From positions 1-64,000 of the forward strand of contig CAMYJI010000021.1 in assembly GCA_947258545.1 (NCBI GenBank): a DNA stretch of 64,000 nucleotides. Direction: 5' to 3'. Of the stretch, positions 6,814 through 15,820 are shown in pieces (position 1 is the first letter of the stretch; every line of letters starts with the position of its first letter). Under the pieces are notes generated by a model. The model made no database searches. It saw nothing but the letters and a program-made list of their open reading frames with translations, and was not told the DNA's origin. This DNA comes from an uncultured Ectothiorhodospiraceae bacterium (GTDB lineage: Bacteria > Pseudomonadota > Gammaproteobacteria > UBA9214). The position numbers and the translations under genes are program-made.

Positions 6814-8325
6814 CTGTCCCAACAGCTGCCGGAACTCATCCTCGCGTTGCTTGCTCAGTGAGGTAGACGCGCGCGCCTTTTCTTCTAGGCCGGCGATCCA
6901 TTCCGCTTCGGCCCGGGATAATTCCTTAAGCCGGTCTTCATAGACCGTCACCTCGAAGTCGTTTTTTCTCAATGCCACCACGTAGTTGTTCAGCTGCTCG
7001 CGCATCAGGGTGCGCCGCGTGAGCTTGTGGGTATTGTCATCCGCGATATCCTGGAACTGTGCCTCCCGGATATCCAGCACCTTGACCAGGTGCCACCCAC
7101 CCGGGGATTCGACCGGACCGCCAATCTCGCCCGGACCCAGCGCGAAGGTGACGGCGTCGAGTTCCGCAAAGCCGGTGCCCTTCCTGACCCAGCCCATCTC
7201 CCCGAGATGCTGCTGTGCGTTGGGATCGATCGAGTGGTCGCGTGCCGCCTCATACAGGGTCATCTCGCCGGCTTCGACCCTGCCCTTGATTCTGCTGGCG
7301 GTCTCCCTGTCCTCCAGCACCGCCATCTGGAGCTTGCGCTCCTCGGGGACGCTGATGCGGGCCTGGTGACGGGCGTAATAGGCGTCGATTGCTGCCTGGT
7401 CCGGCTCCCACCCGGCCAGCAGCTTGCCGCGGTGATGGTTGATCAAACGCGTCTTCTGATATTCCTTGTAACGTGCCTGGTACACCCGGTCCTGTTCCAG
7501 GCCGGCGGCGCGACCCTTATCGGCCATGATGCGGGTGTCGATGACCTTGTCGAGGGCCTTGAGGCGTTCCGCGACGGGGTCCAGGTGGCCAGCGGAGAGC
7601 TCGCTGCGCTTGCTTGCCGTGAGCAGGACGGATTTGACCTCGGCCCAGTTGATGGCCTGGTCGCCCACCCTGGCCATGACATCGCTATCCTGATGCGAGG
7701 TATCATGTTCGGGATCCAGGTTCTGCTCGTCCACGTGGATTGTGATGCCTGCCCTGAGCTGGGTACGCAGGGCGGCATTGCGGTCCTCGAGCTTCTGCTT
7801 GCGCAGCGATGCATCGATAACGGTACGGTTCTCGTCGGTGAGTTCCGCGTCCGGGGCCATGGAACGTTCGTGAAATGCCCGAATCTCGTCCTCGTTCACC
7901 TGGATATCACCGGCCAGCTGTTTGTTGCGGTAGAGGGCGGCCAGCATCCCGTCCGAGAAACGCTGCAGGGCCTCCTGATACACAGGGTCCTGGTCGACAC
8001 CCCGTTTCAGGGCATCCAGGTAGAGCAGGTTCGCGCTGATGACCTTGTCCAGCAGCATAATGCGCACCTTTTCACGCTGCGCTGTGCCGAGCGCCGGCAG
8101 CGACAGCCCCACCACCGCTGAGCTGTTCATCATGGTGTTGATCTGGCCGTAGCTGATGTCCTGGTCGCCCACCCGGGCAATCACGTCACGACGCGGTTCC
8201 GGGACAGTACCTGCCGCTGGACTGGAAACAACGGCCTTCGGTTGCTCGCTGTAACCGGAGGCGACCAGCACGATCAAACCAACAAATAAAAAAGTCACTA
8301 TGGAATTACGGAAATAATGTGTCAT
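6811..8325 (-). CDS. Parvulin-type peptidyl-prolyl isomerase (copy 2)
   Basis: A 504-residue paralog of 4844-6229. It has an N-terminal hydrophobic segment (about residues 9-24), two SurA-like modules each opening with ARVGDQ (about residues 50 and 218), and a parvulin domain near 325-415 (RKLQMAVLED, LGEMGWVRKGTG, GGPVESPGGWHLV). After the parvulin domain comes a basic, helical tail ending FRQLLGQ. The signal region reads VASGY where copy 1 has a lipobox cysteine; the TAC codon is one base from TGC, so lipidation may have been lost and the protein may stay as an anchored or cleaved periplasmic form. It lies 190 bases downstream of the intact nonaheme cytochrome. The stop codon is in a REP-type repeat. 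Confidence 0.85.
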   Translation of the reverse strand: MTHYFRNSIVTFLFVGLIVLVASGYSEQPKAVVSSPAAGTVPEPRRDVIARVGDQDISYGQINTMMNSSAVVGLSLPALGTAQREKVRIMLLDKVISANLLYLDALKRGVDQDPVYQEALQRFSDGMLAALYRNKQLAGDIQVNEDEIRAFHERSMAPDAELTDENRTVIDASLRKQKLEDRNAALRTQLRAGITIHVDEQNLDPEHDTSHQDSDVMARVGDQAINWAEVKSVLLTASKRSELSAGHLDPVAERLKALDKVIDTRIMADKGRAAGLEQDRVYQARYKEYQKTRLINHHRGKLLAGWEPDQAAIDAYYARHQARISVPEERKLQMAVLEDRETASRIKGRVEAGEMTLYEAARDHSIDPNAQQHLGEMGWVRKGTGFAELDAVTFALGPGEIGGPVESPGGWHLVKVLDIREAQFQDIADDNTHKLTRRTLMREQLNNYVVALRKNDFEVTVYEDRLKELSRAEAEWIAGLEEKARASTSLSKQREDEFRQLLGQ

Positions 8326-8447
8326 GGCAAAGTCCCGGATCAGAAAATCGGCAGTTCAGGTTTAGGGTACAAAGCACGGATCACCTGCAGGGCCGTCAGC
8401 GCGGGTTTTCCTCGACTCCATCTGCAGCGCAGGCTTATTGCTGCCTG

Positions 8448-8478
8448 AAAATGGAGGGGAAGCGGACCTCCCCTCCAT
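8448..8478 (-). terminator. Hairpin terminator after the intact nonaheme cytochrome
   Basis: ATGGAGGGGA (8451-8460) pairs with TCCCCTCCAT (8469-8478) across an eight-base loop and is followed on the minus strand by TTTT. It resembles the terminator at 147-178 after the paralogous cytochrome (both contain GGAGGGGA), suggesting the downstream sequence was duplicated with the gene. Confidence 0.65.
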
Positions 8479-8519
8479 CAGGCCTGGCATAACCACCCAG
8501 ACAGTGTCGATACCCACCA

Positions 8520-11500
8520 TTACCAGCCGCAGGTGGTGCCGGTGCGGGCGATGGAAACCGTCTCCCAGACCGAGTGGGCCACGCGCCCTTCGGTCAGGTG
8601 CTGCTTCCATTCGGTGTCACTGCAGGAGACCTCGTCCCACTCGTCGCTGTGACAACCCTCGCAGACCGTGCCACGCGGATTCACCGAACCCGACACAGCG
8701 CCGAGTTGCAGGACCTCCACCTTGTCCATGATATTGCGCGACACCCGGCCCTCCATGGTGTGTTCCAGCCAGTGTTCGTCATCGGCAGCGACCTCGCTAT
8801 TCTCATCTTCATGACAGTTCAGGCACACATCCCGACGGGGATCGGCCTCGTCGGTGAAGGTATGTGCCCAGCCCACGGCGGTGTCGAAGTTCCCGAAGGA
8901 GAAGTCGCCCTCGTCGTTATCATCGTGCCACTCCGGGATGCCCTGCTGGTTTACCTGGTGACAGGCACCGCACTTGAGCGGGCCATGTGTACCGTCATGA
9001 TTCAGGTTCGCCGCCTGGGCATACGAGGTCGTGTCGATGGTCGGCGTTACCGGATAGAGGCCATGGATCGACTCGTGGCAACCCTGACAGGTGATGTCCT
9101 GGTGACCCCGCGAGTAGCGCATGAGTGAAGCCTTGCGCGGATAGTTGAACGGCGGGAACGGGTTGTTGTTGCCGCTCTGCTCCGTGTAGGGCGCCGCGTG
9201 GCAGTCGCCACAGTGCGGCTCGCCGGCCGACAGCCAGTAATCCCGGCCATCGGTGGCGGCACGGAACGGAACCGGTGCGGCCAGGGTATCCGTCAGGGTC
9301 GCCTGCGCGGCGGCCACACAGTCCGGTGTGGTACAGAAATCGAGGATATTGACACTGAAATTGCCATCGACATCCGTCGCCCCGCAGACATACACCCCGA
9401 ACTCGGCATTGAATACCTCGTCGAGCGGCGCGCAGTCGCCTGCAGCCGCGCCCGCCTCGATAGTCGCCACGTTGGCATCCTCCACAGCCGGGTCCCAGAC
9501 CCTGTGGGTGTCATCAACCGCGTTGGTGATTTTCGGATCCAGCCAAGAGATCGCCTGGGCCTCGCTGACCCCGACCGCCGCCGCCACGTCTGCCAGGGTC
9601 GGCAGGCCACGGACGTCGTTGATGCAGTCACCATTGATCAGATCGACACAGTTCTCCGCCTTCCAGATTTCCTGGCTCAGCTGGGTGTGGCAGTTGGTGC
9701 ACCAGATACCGCGGACGTCTGCGTCACCACCGGGTTCGTCGCCCTGCCCGCGGAACACATTGTCGGACAGCCACTGGCCCACCGCGTTCAAGTGTTCCGG
9801 GGTCTCGGCGCCGTCGACGTCCTTCAGCGGGTTGGAGTGCACATCACGGCCGACGAAACAGCCGCCACTGGCCAGGCGGTTGTCCCCATCGGCATAGAAG
9901 TTCTCGCCGCCCAGGGTAATGGGATAACCCGCCATGTCACCATCGGAACGGTGCGCCGGGTGACAGCCCTGACAGCCGCCGTCACGGCCGAGTGCGTCAT
10001 TGAAGACGATCGGGCCGGGCTCGCCGTCTCTCAGCTCGGTCACATTGCGGTGATTGTTGTGGATCGCCTCGGTCACCGGCGGGATCAAGTGCCCGGCCGG
10101 ACCGGTCGCGGACTTGACCACGGCGATAACGTTGTCTGCATGGCACTTCTGGCAGATCACACTCTCGTGACCCAGGCGGGTGTTCTGCGGGAACGGACTC
10201 CCGAAGCCAGGGTTGCTCGGGTCGTCCGGGTCTGCGCCGCTGGTCCCGTATTGGTCGGTGAAGCCGGTGCCGTTCTGGATGTCGTGGCCATAGAGCATGC
10301 TGATGGCCGCACTCTTCAGGCGCGAATACCAATCGGAATCAACGAGTGGGTCGATGTCATAGAAGGCATTCCAGAACTGGTACTCCGCATCGACCAGCGC
10401 CTCCTGGCCCTCCAGGGTGTTCGGGCTGTTGACGGTGTCAGCCGGATTGGAGTGACAGCGCTCGCAGTTGGGGATATCGATTGGCGCGGTGCCGAAGCCA
10501 ACGACCGGCTGGCCGTTATCCATCACCGCCGAACCGATACCGCCCGGCTGTCCTGCTTCGTAGTTGTGCAGCGCGGCCTTCATCTGCACATAGGGCCGGA
10601 TCGAGTCCTCGTCCACCAGGCCCGGATCGCCGAAGAAATCGATACTGTCCTCGAAGGGGGTCAGCGGCAGGCCCAGGGCCTCCCAGATACGCGGCGAGGT
10701 GAGCATGATGGGCAAGTCCTCCAGCACCTTCATCTGGGTGTAGACAATGGTGCCGGTGTCGGTCGAGAAGGTCAGCACGTTGCCGTTGGAGAGCCCGCCA
10801 CAGTCGTTGGGCACCGTATTGCCGTCCGCATCCATGGTCACTGGGCCCATTGGGTGTCCTGCCGGACCGCAGTCTTCTGGAAAGGCCACATCAACGCCCA
10901 GGTGGATCTTGTCCGCATCCACGCCGGTGTTGCCGAAGCCCTCGAGATTGGGGCCAGCCGGGGTGGGATGGTCCGGATCGGCGTAGATATACAAATGGTT
11001 CATCCAGCCGTTGGCATAGCCGCCAAAATCCGGAGAGCCATCGCCGACAGGCACATCCGTGGAGCCGTTGTAGGTCCCGGTGGTCAGGCTGCCGTTGCCA
11101 TCTCTGCCGGTCTTGTCGTAGACCGTGTTCCACATGAACAGGGAGTTCAGCTCCACGGCGCTGATCAGGGTGCTGGACTGCGGCTTGCCGCGGCCGTCGT
11201 TACGCGGCTGGGCATCGTGCCAGTAGCGCAGCACGTATTTCTTGAAGTTGTCGTTGCCGTCCAGGGCCGGATCGCGCAGCACGCTCTCCCGGGCCAGTAC
11301 GTCTTTACCCAGATTCGGATCGCCCTCCAGCAGAATCGGAAAGTCCTCGTCGTTGTTGCCCTTGTCGGTGCGCACCACCTGGGCAAGGATCGAGTTGTAG
11401 GGCGGCAGCACGCAGCAGTAAGCAAACTCGAAGCCGGTGCAGTGCATGCCCAGCTCGTAATTCATCAGGATATTGAACTGGTTCTTGCCCTCGTTGACCA

Positions 11501-12464
11501 GCAGGCCGGTCTGCACGGTCAGGTCGACCATGGCCTGGGCCGTGTTGCTACCGTCACTCACCTCGTAGGTGAAACTGTCGGAGCCAGGGGCGTTCTGGTT
11601 CGGCGTGTAGGTGAAGGAACCATCCGCGTTCAGCACCACAATCCCGCTGCTGGCCTGCGAAACCAGGGTGGCCGTCAGCGTATCACCGAGGTCCGGGTCG
11701 GTGTCATTCATCAGGACGCCAGGGGCCGGCACATTGCCGGCGCCGTCTCTGGCAACCACATCGGTGTCGATAACAAAGCTGTCATTGCCGGCCGTGGGTG
11801 GATTATTACCGCCGCCGGTCTCGGTGATGGTCGCGGTCGAGGTGTCAGTGTCTGTCGCACCGCCATCGTCCGTGACGGTCAGTGTCACAGTGAAGGTATC
11901 AGCGGAGGCATAGGTATGAGTCGGAGACACCCCGGTGCCGTTATTCCCGTCGCCGAAGTCCCAGTCATAGGCTGCAATGGTCCCATCCGGGTCGCTCGAG
12001 CCGGAACCATCGAAGCTTACCGGACTGCCGACCGTCCCGCTGTAGGGGCCATCGGCATCCGCGACCGGAGCGTTGTTGCCGCCACCGCCGGGTTGAACAA
12101 CGACGGTAACGGAGTCATCACAGCTTCCGTTATCTTCATCGGTCACCCGCATGGTGACCTGTTTCGAGCCAGAGGATGTAAATGTGGTACTCACCGAGCT
12201 GCTGCGATCTCTACCACTGGTCTGGGCCGTAGCCGGGTCGCCGCCCTCAAAGGTCCAGTCCACACTGAAGGGCCGGTCGCCACGCCGCCAGGTCCCGGTG
12301 AAAGTCACGGATTCACCCTGAATGATGTCGGCGGTCGGCGGGGTAATCGAGCATCTTCGAGGATCTGCCTCGGAGTCCATTGCAACGATTGAGAATGCCA
12401 GACCCACAAACACAAGGGCCGCGGCGCGCGCAAAATGGCTGGTACTGAGAAAGGTGTGTTTCAT
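8520..12464 (-). CDS. Secreted nonaheme cytochrome c with PKD and cadherin-like domains (intact copy)
   Basis: A 1,314-residue exported electron carrier. ATG 12464 was chosen because AGGAGGAG lies three bases upstream and a Sec signal peptide (to about residue 33, SEA-DP) begins there. Order of parts: a PKD-like domain (about 37-120), a canonical PKD domain (about 127-210, WDFGDG), one cadherin-like repeat (about 214-310, GVLMNDTDPD), the conserved NYELGMHC segment with CC and LPPYN (about 330-355), then nine CxxCH sites: CERCH, CQKCH, CQGCH, CTNCH, CGDCH, CQGCH, CGACH, CLNCH, CEGCH. It ends TCGW. Ig-like domains plus many hemes suggest a cell-surface or extracellular location; that is inference. 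It is followed by a prolyl isomerase gene, and a sigma54 activator gene lies upstream. Confidence 0.9.
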   Translation of the reverse strand: MKHTFLSTSHFARAAALVFVGLAFSIVAMDSEADPRRCSITPPTADIIQGESVTFTGTWRRGDRPFSVDWTFEGGDPATAQTSGRDRSSSVSTTFTSSGSKQVTMRVTDEDNGSCDDSVTVVVQPGGGGNNAPVADADGPYSGTVGSPVSFDGSGSSDPDGTIAAYDWDFGDGNNGTGVSPTHTYASADTFTVTLTVTDDGGATDTDTSTATITETGGGNNPPTAGNDSFVIDTDVVARDGAGNVPAPGVLMNDTDPDLGDTLTATLVSQASSGIVVLNADGSFTYTPNQNAPGSDSFTYEVSDGSNTAQAMVDLTVQTGLLVNEGKNQFNILMNYELGMHCTGFEFAYCCVLPPYNSILAQVVRTDKGNNDEDFPILLEGDPNLGKDVLARESVLRDPALDGNDNFKKYVLRYWHDAQPRNDGRGKPQSSTLISAVELNSLFMWNTVYDKTGRDGNGSLTTGTYNGSTDVPVGDGSPDFGGYANGWMNHLYIYADPDHPTPAGPNLEGFGNTGVDADKIHLGVDVAFPEDCGPAGHPMGPVTMDADGNTVPNDCGGLSNGNVLTFSTDTGTIVYTQMKVLEDLPIMLTSPRIWEALGLPLTPFEDSIDFFGDPGLVDEDSIRPYVQMKAALHNYEAGQPGGIGSAVMDNGQPVVGFGTAPIDIPNCERCHSNPADTVNSPNTLEGQEALVDAEYQFWNAFYDIDPLVDSDWYSRLKSAAISMLYGHDIQNGTGFTDQYGTSGADPDDPSNPGFGSPFPQNTRLGHESVICQKCHADNVIAVVKSATGPAGHLIPPVTEAIHNNHRNVTELRDGEPGPIVFNDALGRDGGCQGCHPAHRSDGDMAGYPITLGGENFYADGDNRLASGGCFVGRDVHSNPLKDVDGAETPEHLNAVGQWLSDNVFRGQGDEPGGDADVRGIWCTNCHTQLSQEIWKAENCVDLINGDCINDVRGLPTLADVAAAVGVSEAQAISWLDPKITNAVDDTHRVWDPAVEDANVATIEAGAAAGDCAPLDEVFNAEFGVYVCGATDVDGNFSVNILDFCTTPDCVAAAQATLTDTLAAPVPFRAATDGRDYWLSAGEPHCGDCHAAPYTEQSGNNNPFPPFNYPRKASLMRYSRGHQDITCQGCHESIHGLYPVTPTIDTTSYAQAANLNHDGTHGPLKCGACHQVNQQGIPEWHDDNDEGDFSFGNFDTAVGWAHTFTDEADPRRDVCLNCHEDENSEVAADDEHWLEHTMEGRVSRNIMDKVEVLQLGAVSGSVNPRGTVCEGCHSDEWDEVSCSDTEWKQHLTEGRVAHSVWETVSIARTGTTCGW

Positions 12465-12617
12465 GGTCTCCTCCTGTTGCAATAGGGCGGCCGCCCCCTG
12501 GTATATCGTTGCAATCCTGACTCGACTCTTCGGTTGCAATTCGCTTTTCATTAACTGCGTACCTGTAATTCTGATAACAACCCTGCAAACTGGCCATCGA
12601 TTCTAGTAAAGATGTTG

Positions 12618-12634
12618 CCGCAAGGTCTGTGCAT
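12618..12634 (-). promoter_or_regulatory. Possible sigma54 promoter of the intact cytochrome
   Basis: On the minus strand ATGCACAGACCTTGCGG has GCAC and TTGC at sigma54 spacing (ten bases between TG and GC), but the -24 GG is TG. The leader to the start codon at 12464 would be about 145 bases, long for this class. Weak candidate, kept because the paralogous gene has a better site and activator-like repeats lie upstream. Confidence 0.3.
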
Positions 12635-12937
12635 TAAGTCACACAACCGCGAATCAGCTGAAATCGGTTTTGGGAATAATTGTCCAATAAAGCTACTACG
12701 TCTAATTCGAATAATTGATAGTATGCGTGCCATTTTCCTGTCGGTAACATGATCGTGCGAGACCCAATACCTGTGTCATCCATGTCAGGTGTAATCACCT
12801 GTTCGGAACGCCAATAATGCAAGACTAATGCCGTAATGAAGCCAAAATGCCTACTTACATTAATTAAGTTGAAAAAGTTATTATCCCGGTACATTGTTGA
12901 TTGACAGTACAAAGGACTTCACTGACAGTGGTGACAG

Positions 12938-12975
12938 GGCATGACATGACAAAACTGTCACGCTGACATACACGC
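12938..12975. promoter_or_regulatory. TGAC/GTCA repeats between the cytochrome and tlpA-like gene
   Basis: GGCATGAC (12938-12945), the palindrome TGACAAAACTGTCA (12947-12960) and a further GCATGAC (about 12973-12979) match the half-sites upstream of the other cytochrome at 4560-4680. They lie about 300 bases upstream of the possible sigma54 promoter and just before the divergent thioredoxin gene. Several additional TGACA words occur from 12902. Otherwise 12465-12937 is AT-rich and holds no gene I can support. Confidence 0.4.
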
Positions 12976-13032
12976 ATGACCTATCAACCGGGGGGCCATG
13001 CTCACACAGCCGGATCATTCGAGCCATTTAGA

Positions 13033-13602
13033 ATGTTTATAAAACTTCATTGCCGCCGCCGGCTTCTACCAGTGAGATCATTCATCGTCGCCACGGTTTT
13101 ATTGTTGTCAGCCGCTCAGGCTCACGCGGACGAACTGGACCCGTTTCCGCTTGCCGGGAGGGCACCCGTGTTGAAACTTGAGGATCTTGCCGGCAGGCCG
13201 CACGCACTCGAGGATTACCGCAATCAAGTCGTTCTGGTGAATTTCTGGGCCAGCTGGTGTGCGCCCTGCATCATCGAGATGCCCGGCATGCAGCGCCTGA
13301 AGGAAAAACTGGCAGGCCGACCGTTCACCATCCTGGCCGTGAATGTCCGGGAGACGCCCGCTGCCATCTGGAAGTTCCACAAGCTGGTCAGGGTGGACTT
13401 CCCCTTGCTGCTGGACCGCGAGGGCCGGGCTGCGGAAGACTGGGGAATCGATGTCTATCCGAGCAGCTTCCTGGTCGACCCGGAAGGCCGGATTCGCTAT
13501 ACCGCCTACGGTCCCCGGCAGTGGGATGCCCCGGAGATCATCAAGAGCATCGAGGAATTATTCCGTACCAGTGAACCCCGACTTGAAACAGCGGGCCGGT
13601 AA
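13033..13602 (+). CDS. Secreted TlpA/ResA-like thioredoxin
   Basis: Periplasmic thiol-disulfide protein with a signal peptide ending in AQAHA-DE, a redox motif WCAPC near residue 75 and the thioredoxin cis-proline region VYPSSFLVD. The frame is open from ATG 12976, but the start at 13033 (MFIKLHCRR) puts the signal peptide at the N-terminus; neither has a clear ribosome binding site. Its location beside two nonaheme cytochromes suggests it keeps CxxCH cysteines reduced for heme attachment; that is inference from the known role of CcmG/ResA-type proteins. Confidence 0.85.
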   Translation: MFIKLHCRRRLLPVRSFIVATVLLLSAAQAHADELDPFPLAGRAPVLKLEDLAGRPHALEDYRNQVVLVNFWASWCAPCIIEMPGMQRLKEKLAGRPFTILAVNVRETPAAIWKFHKLVRVDFPLLLDREGRAAEDWGIDVYPSSFLVDPEGRIRYTAYGPRQWDAPEIIKSIEELFRTSEPRLETAGR

Positions 13603-13697
13603 TCGTGCACTGACCGGACAGCTGCAGGATTTCCCTGTCAGAATACACACATCAGCAGCCAACCCCGTGACTGTTTGATGTCAGTGCGCTTCCACTA

Positions 13698-15113
13698 CTA
13701 CGCAGGCTTGTTCAGTTGATATTTCTTCAGCTTGCGATACAGGGTGCGTTCACTGATCCCGAGCTCGCCCGCCACCTGCCGGCGGTTGCCATCATTCAAG
13801 GCCAACAGGTCGGCAATGTGCCTGGCTTCCAGCTCCTTGAGTGAGGCCTCGACGGAAGTGTTCGTTGCGTTCTGCGCAGGCACACCCCGGTCCTGCCCGG
13901 CTTCGCCGTGAGCCACTCCTTCCGTGGCGGCCTGCGGTTGCTGCTCAAGGGTGCGCTTCAACTGACCCATCGCCTGATCGATCAGCGCCTTGTTGATATG
14001 GCCGTTTTTACTATGGGTCGCCGCAACGAACAGGATATTGCGCAACTCGCGGATATTGCCCGGGTAGTCATAGGCCTGCAGTCGCTCCACCGCCTTCGGG
14101 GTCACGTGCAGCCGACGGTTCATCGAGTGGCTGATCGGCACCAGCAGGCCATTAGCCAGCAGCGGGATGTCCTCGCTGCGTTCGCGCAAGGAGGGCATAC
14201 GTACCGTCAGGCAGGCGATGCGGTAATAGAGGTCTTCGCGGAACTTGCCTTCCTTGACCAGCTCCCAGAGGTGGCAGTTGGTCGCGCAGATCAGGCGCAC
14301 GTCCGCCTTGCGCGTGCCGCGGCCACCGACACGGCGGTACTGCCCGGTTTCCAGTACCCGCAACAGCTTCGCCTGCTGGGTCGGTGGCAGTTCCCCAACC
14401 TCATCGAGGAACAGGGTGCCGCCATCGGCCTGTGCAAACAGCCCGGTGCGTTCACCGATGCTGCCGGTAAAGGCACCGCGTGCATGACCAAAGACCTCGG
14501 CCTCGAACAGGGTATCCGTCAGGACCGTGCAGTCCACGGTGATGTAGGGCTGGTCGCTGCGGCCGGAATTGGCGTGGACATAGCTGGCCGCCAATTCCTT
14601 ACCTGTACCGGTCTCACCTTGCAATAGGACCGGGATGTCCCCGGCCGCAACCAGGTTGAGCTGCTGGACGCAGGCGGTAAACGGTTGAGACTTGCCGATC
14701 ATGCGTTGGCCTTCACGATGGACACCATCGGGAACGTTGATCTCCTCGATCATCTCGCCCATGTAGAGTTCGCCATCACCACTGACCAGGGGGTAGGCCG
14801 TAACCCGCACCTGGTGCATACGGTGATCCGGATCGTAATGCACATGCAGACAGGAGTGCTGTTCGCCCTTGTTGAACAAACGTTCGTGCGGGCAATCCTC
14901 ACCGGACTCGTGGCAGGGTGCGCTGTTGCCGTGGCTAACCTGGTAGCAAGGCTGGCCCACGGCGAAATCGCGCGTGGCGTTATAGAACTGCTCGTAGGCC
15001 TGGTTGACGGCCAGGATCCGGTAGTCACGGCCGACCACCACGAAGGGACTGGAGTGACTGTCGATCATTGACTGCAATTCGATGGTGGCAGGAATATTGT
15101 TGTTATTTGACAT
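13698..15113 (-). CDS. Sigma54-dependent transcriptional activator with PAS sensor
   Basis: A 471-residue enhancer-binding protein. An N-terminal PAS domain (about 10-125) carries a cysteine-rich stretch: QPCYQVSHG, APCHESGEDCPH and QHSCLHVHYD. The AAA+ domain (about 140-375) has Walker A GETGTGKE, the sigma54-contact loop GAFTGS and Walker B GGTLFLDEVGEL. The C-terminus is a Fis-type helix-turn-helix (NRRQVAGELGISERTLYRKL). There is no receiver domain, so it senses its signal directly, possibly redox state, a metal or heme through the cysteines and histidines. The likely targets are the nonaheme cytochromes, which have sigma54-like promoters and GTCA palindromes; the site TGACGTTTTTGTCA upstream of its own start suggests autoregulation. 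Confidence 0.92.
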   Translation of the reverse strand: MSNNNNIPATIELQSMIDSHSSPFVVVGRDYRILAVNQAYEQFYNATRDFAVGQPCYQVSHGNSAPCHESGEDCPHERLFNKGEQHSCLHVHYDPDHRMHQVRVTAYPLVSGDGELYMGEMIEEINVPDGVHREGQRMIGKSQPFTACVQQLNLVAAGDIPVLLQGETGTGKELAASYVHANSGRSDQPYITVDCTVLTDTLFEAEVFGHARGAFTGSIGERTGLFAQADGGTLFLDEVGELPPTQQAKLLRVLETGQYRRVGGRGTRKADVRLICATNCHLWELVKEGKFREDLYYRIACLTVRMPSLRERSEDIPLLANGLLVPISHSMNRRLHVTPKAVERLQAYDYPGNIRELRNILFVAATHSKNGHINKALIDQAMGQLKRTLEQQPQAATEGVAHGEAGQDRGVPAQNATNTSVEASLKELEARHIADLLALNDGNRRQVAGELGISERTLYRKLKKYQLNKPA

Positions 15114-15153
15114 CGCGCACCCCTAAGTCAGACCGAGTCAGTACAAACCCTTA

Positions 15154-15167
15154 TGACGTTTTTGTCA
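15154..15167. promoter_or_regulatory. TGAC-N6-GTCA palindrome upstream of the activator gene
   Basis: TGACGTTTTTGTCA has the same arms and spacing as TGACAAAACTGTCA at 12947-12960. Further TGTCA words follow at about 15199-15212. It is a plausible operator for the activator encoded from 15113. Confidence 0.35.
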
Positions 15168-15820
15168 CTATGGCAGTATAGGCCCGGAATAGTGGACTGT
15201 CATTTATGTCAGTTCCTTGACCCGTATCGGCCCATCGGCCTTGACCGGCCAAGGCCCTGATAACAGCGGATAAAAGGGGGACATTCTACAATCCAAGGCC
15301 TTGCGCGGACGCCCCCGGGGTCGCAGACCAGCTGCCAGCCCCGGATCTGAGGCTGTCAGGCTGACACGGGCCACGCCCACAAACGGTGTCCGGGATTAAC
15401 GCAGCGCCTCGAGTTCGGGTGCGGTTTCCGCTGCATTGCCCCGCTCCACCTGTACCCCGACACCCCGGGGAGCGGCACTGGCGGCAAGGCCAGACAGGAG
15501 GGTGGATGCCCTGCGGTCACCAGGCAAGCCTCCTCCGGCTGCAGGACCAGATAAAAATAAACGGGCATCAGGCAACCCGCCAACACACTTGGGGGCAATC
15601 GAGTGCAGGCCTCTGCTGTCAGACGAATAAATGACTGCTAACCGGAACAACCGTGGAAGACCGGTGCACGTGCATTACCACGATTGATAACGTCGTTACA
15701 CAGCACCGACTGATGCGCATGCCGTCCGTGGCACGGTGAAAATCGGGTTTAGGTCAATCCCGATGACAGCGGCAACCCACACGCCGGAACCCTGCCTTTA
15801 CAATAAAAACAGAATGTCCC
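15168..15820. other. Non-coding stretch without recognisable gene
   Basis: Short open frames here on both strands have no ribosome binding site, no motif and arginine/proline-rich compositions typical of GC-rich noise. I see no tRNA or repeat in it. Confidence 0.5.

Noticed and set aside
9198-12392. 1,064-residue plus-strand open frame opposite the intact cytochrome
   Set aside because: Antisense shadow; the minus frame has a signal peptide, PKD domains and hemes. Length alone reflects codon bias.
12634-12912. 92-residue minus-strand frame in the AT-rich region before the cytochrome
   Set aside because: No ribosome binding site or motif; overlaps the probable control region of the cytochrome.
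15356-15650. Several short frames on both strands after the activator
   Set aside because: No start signals, arginine/proline-rich noise.
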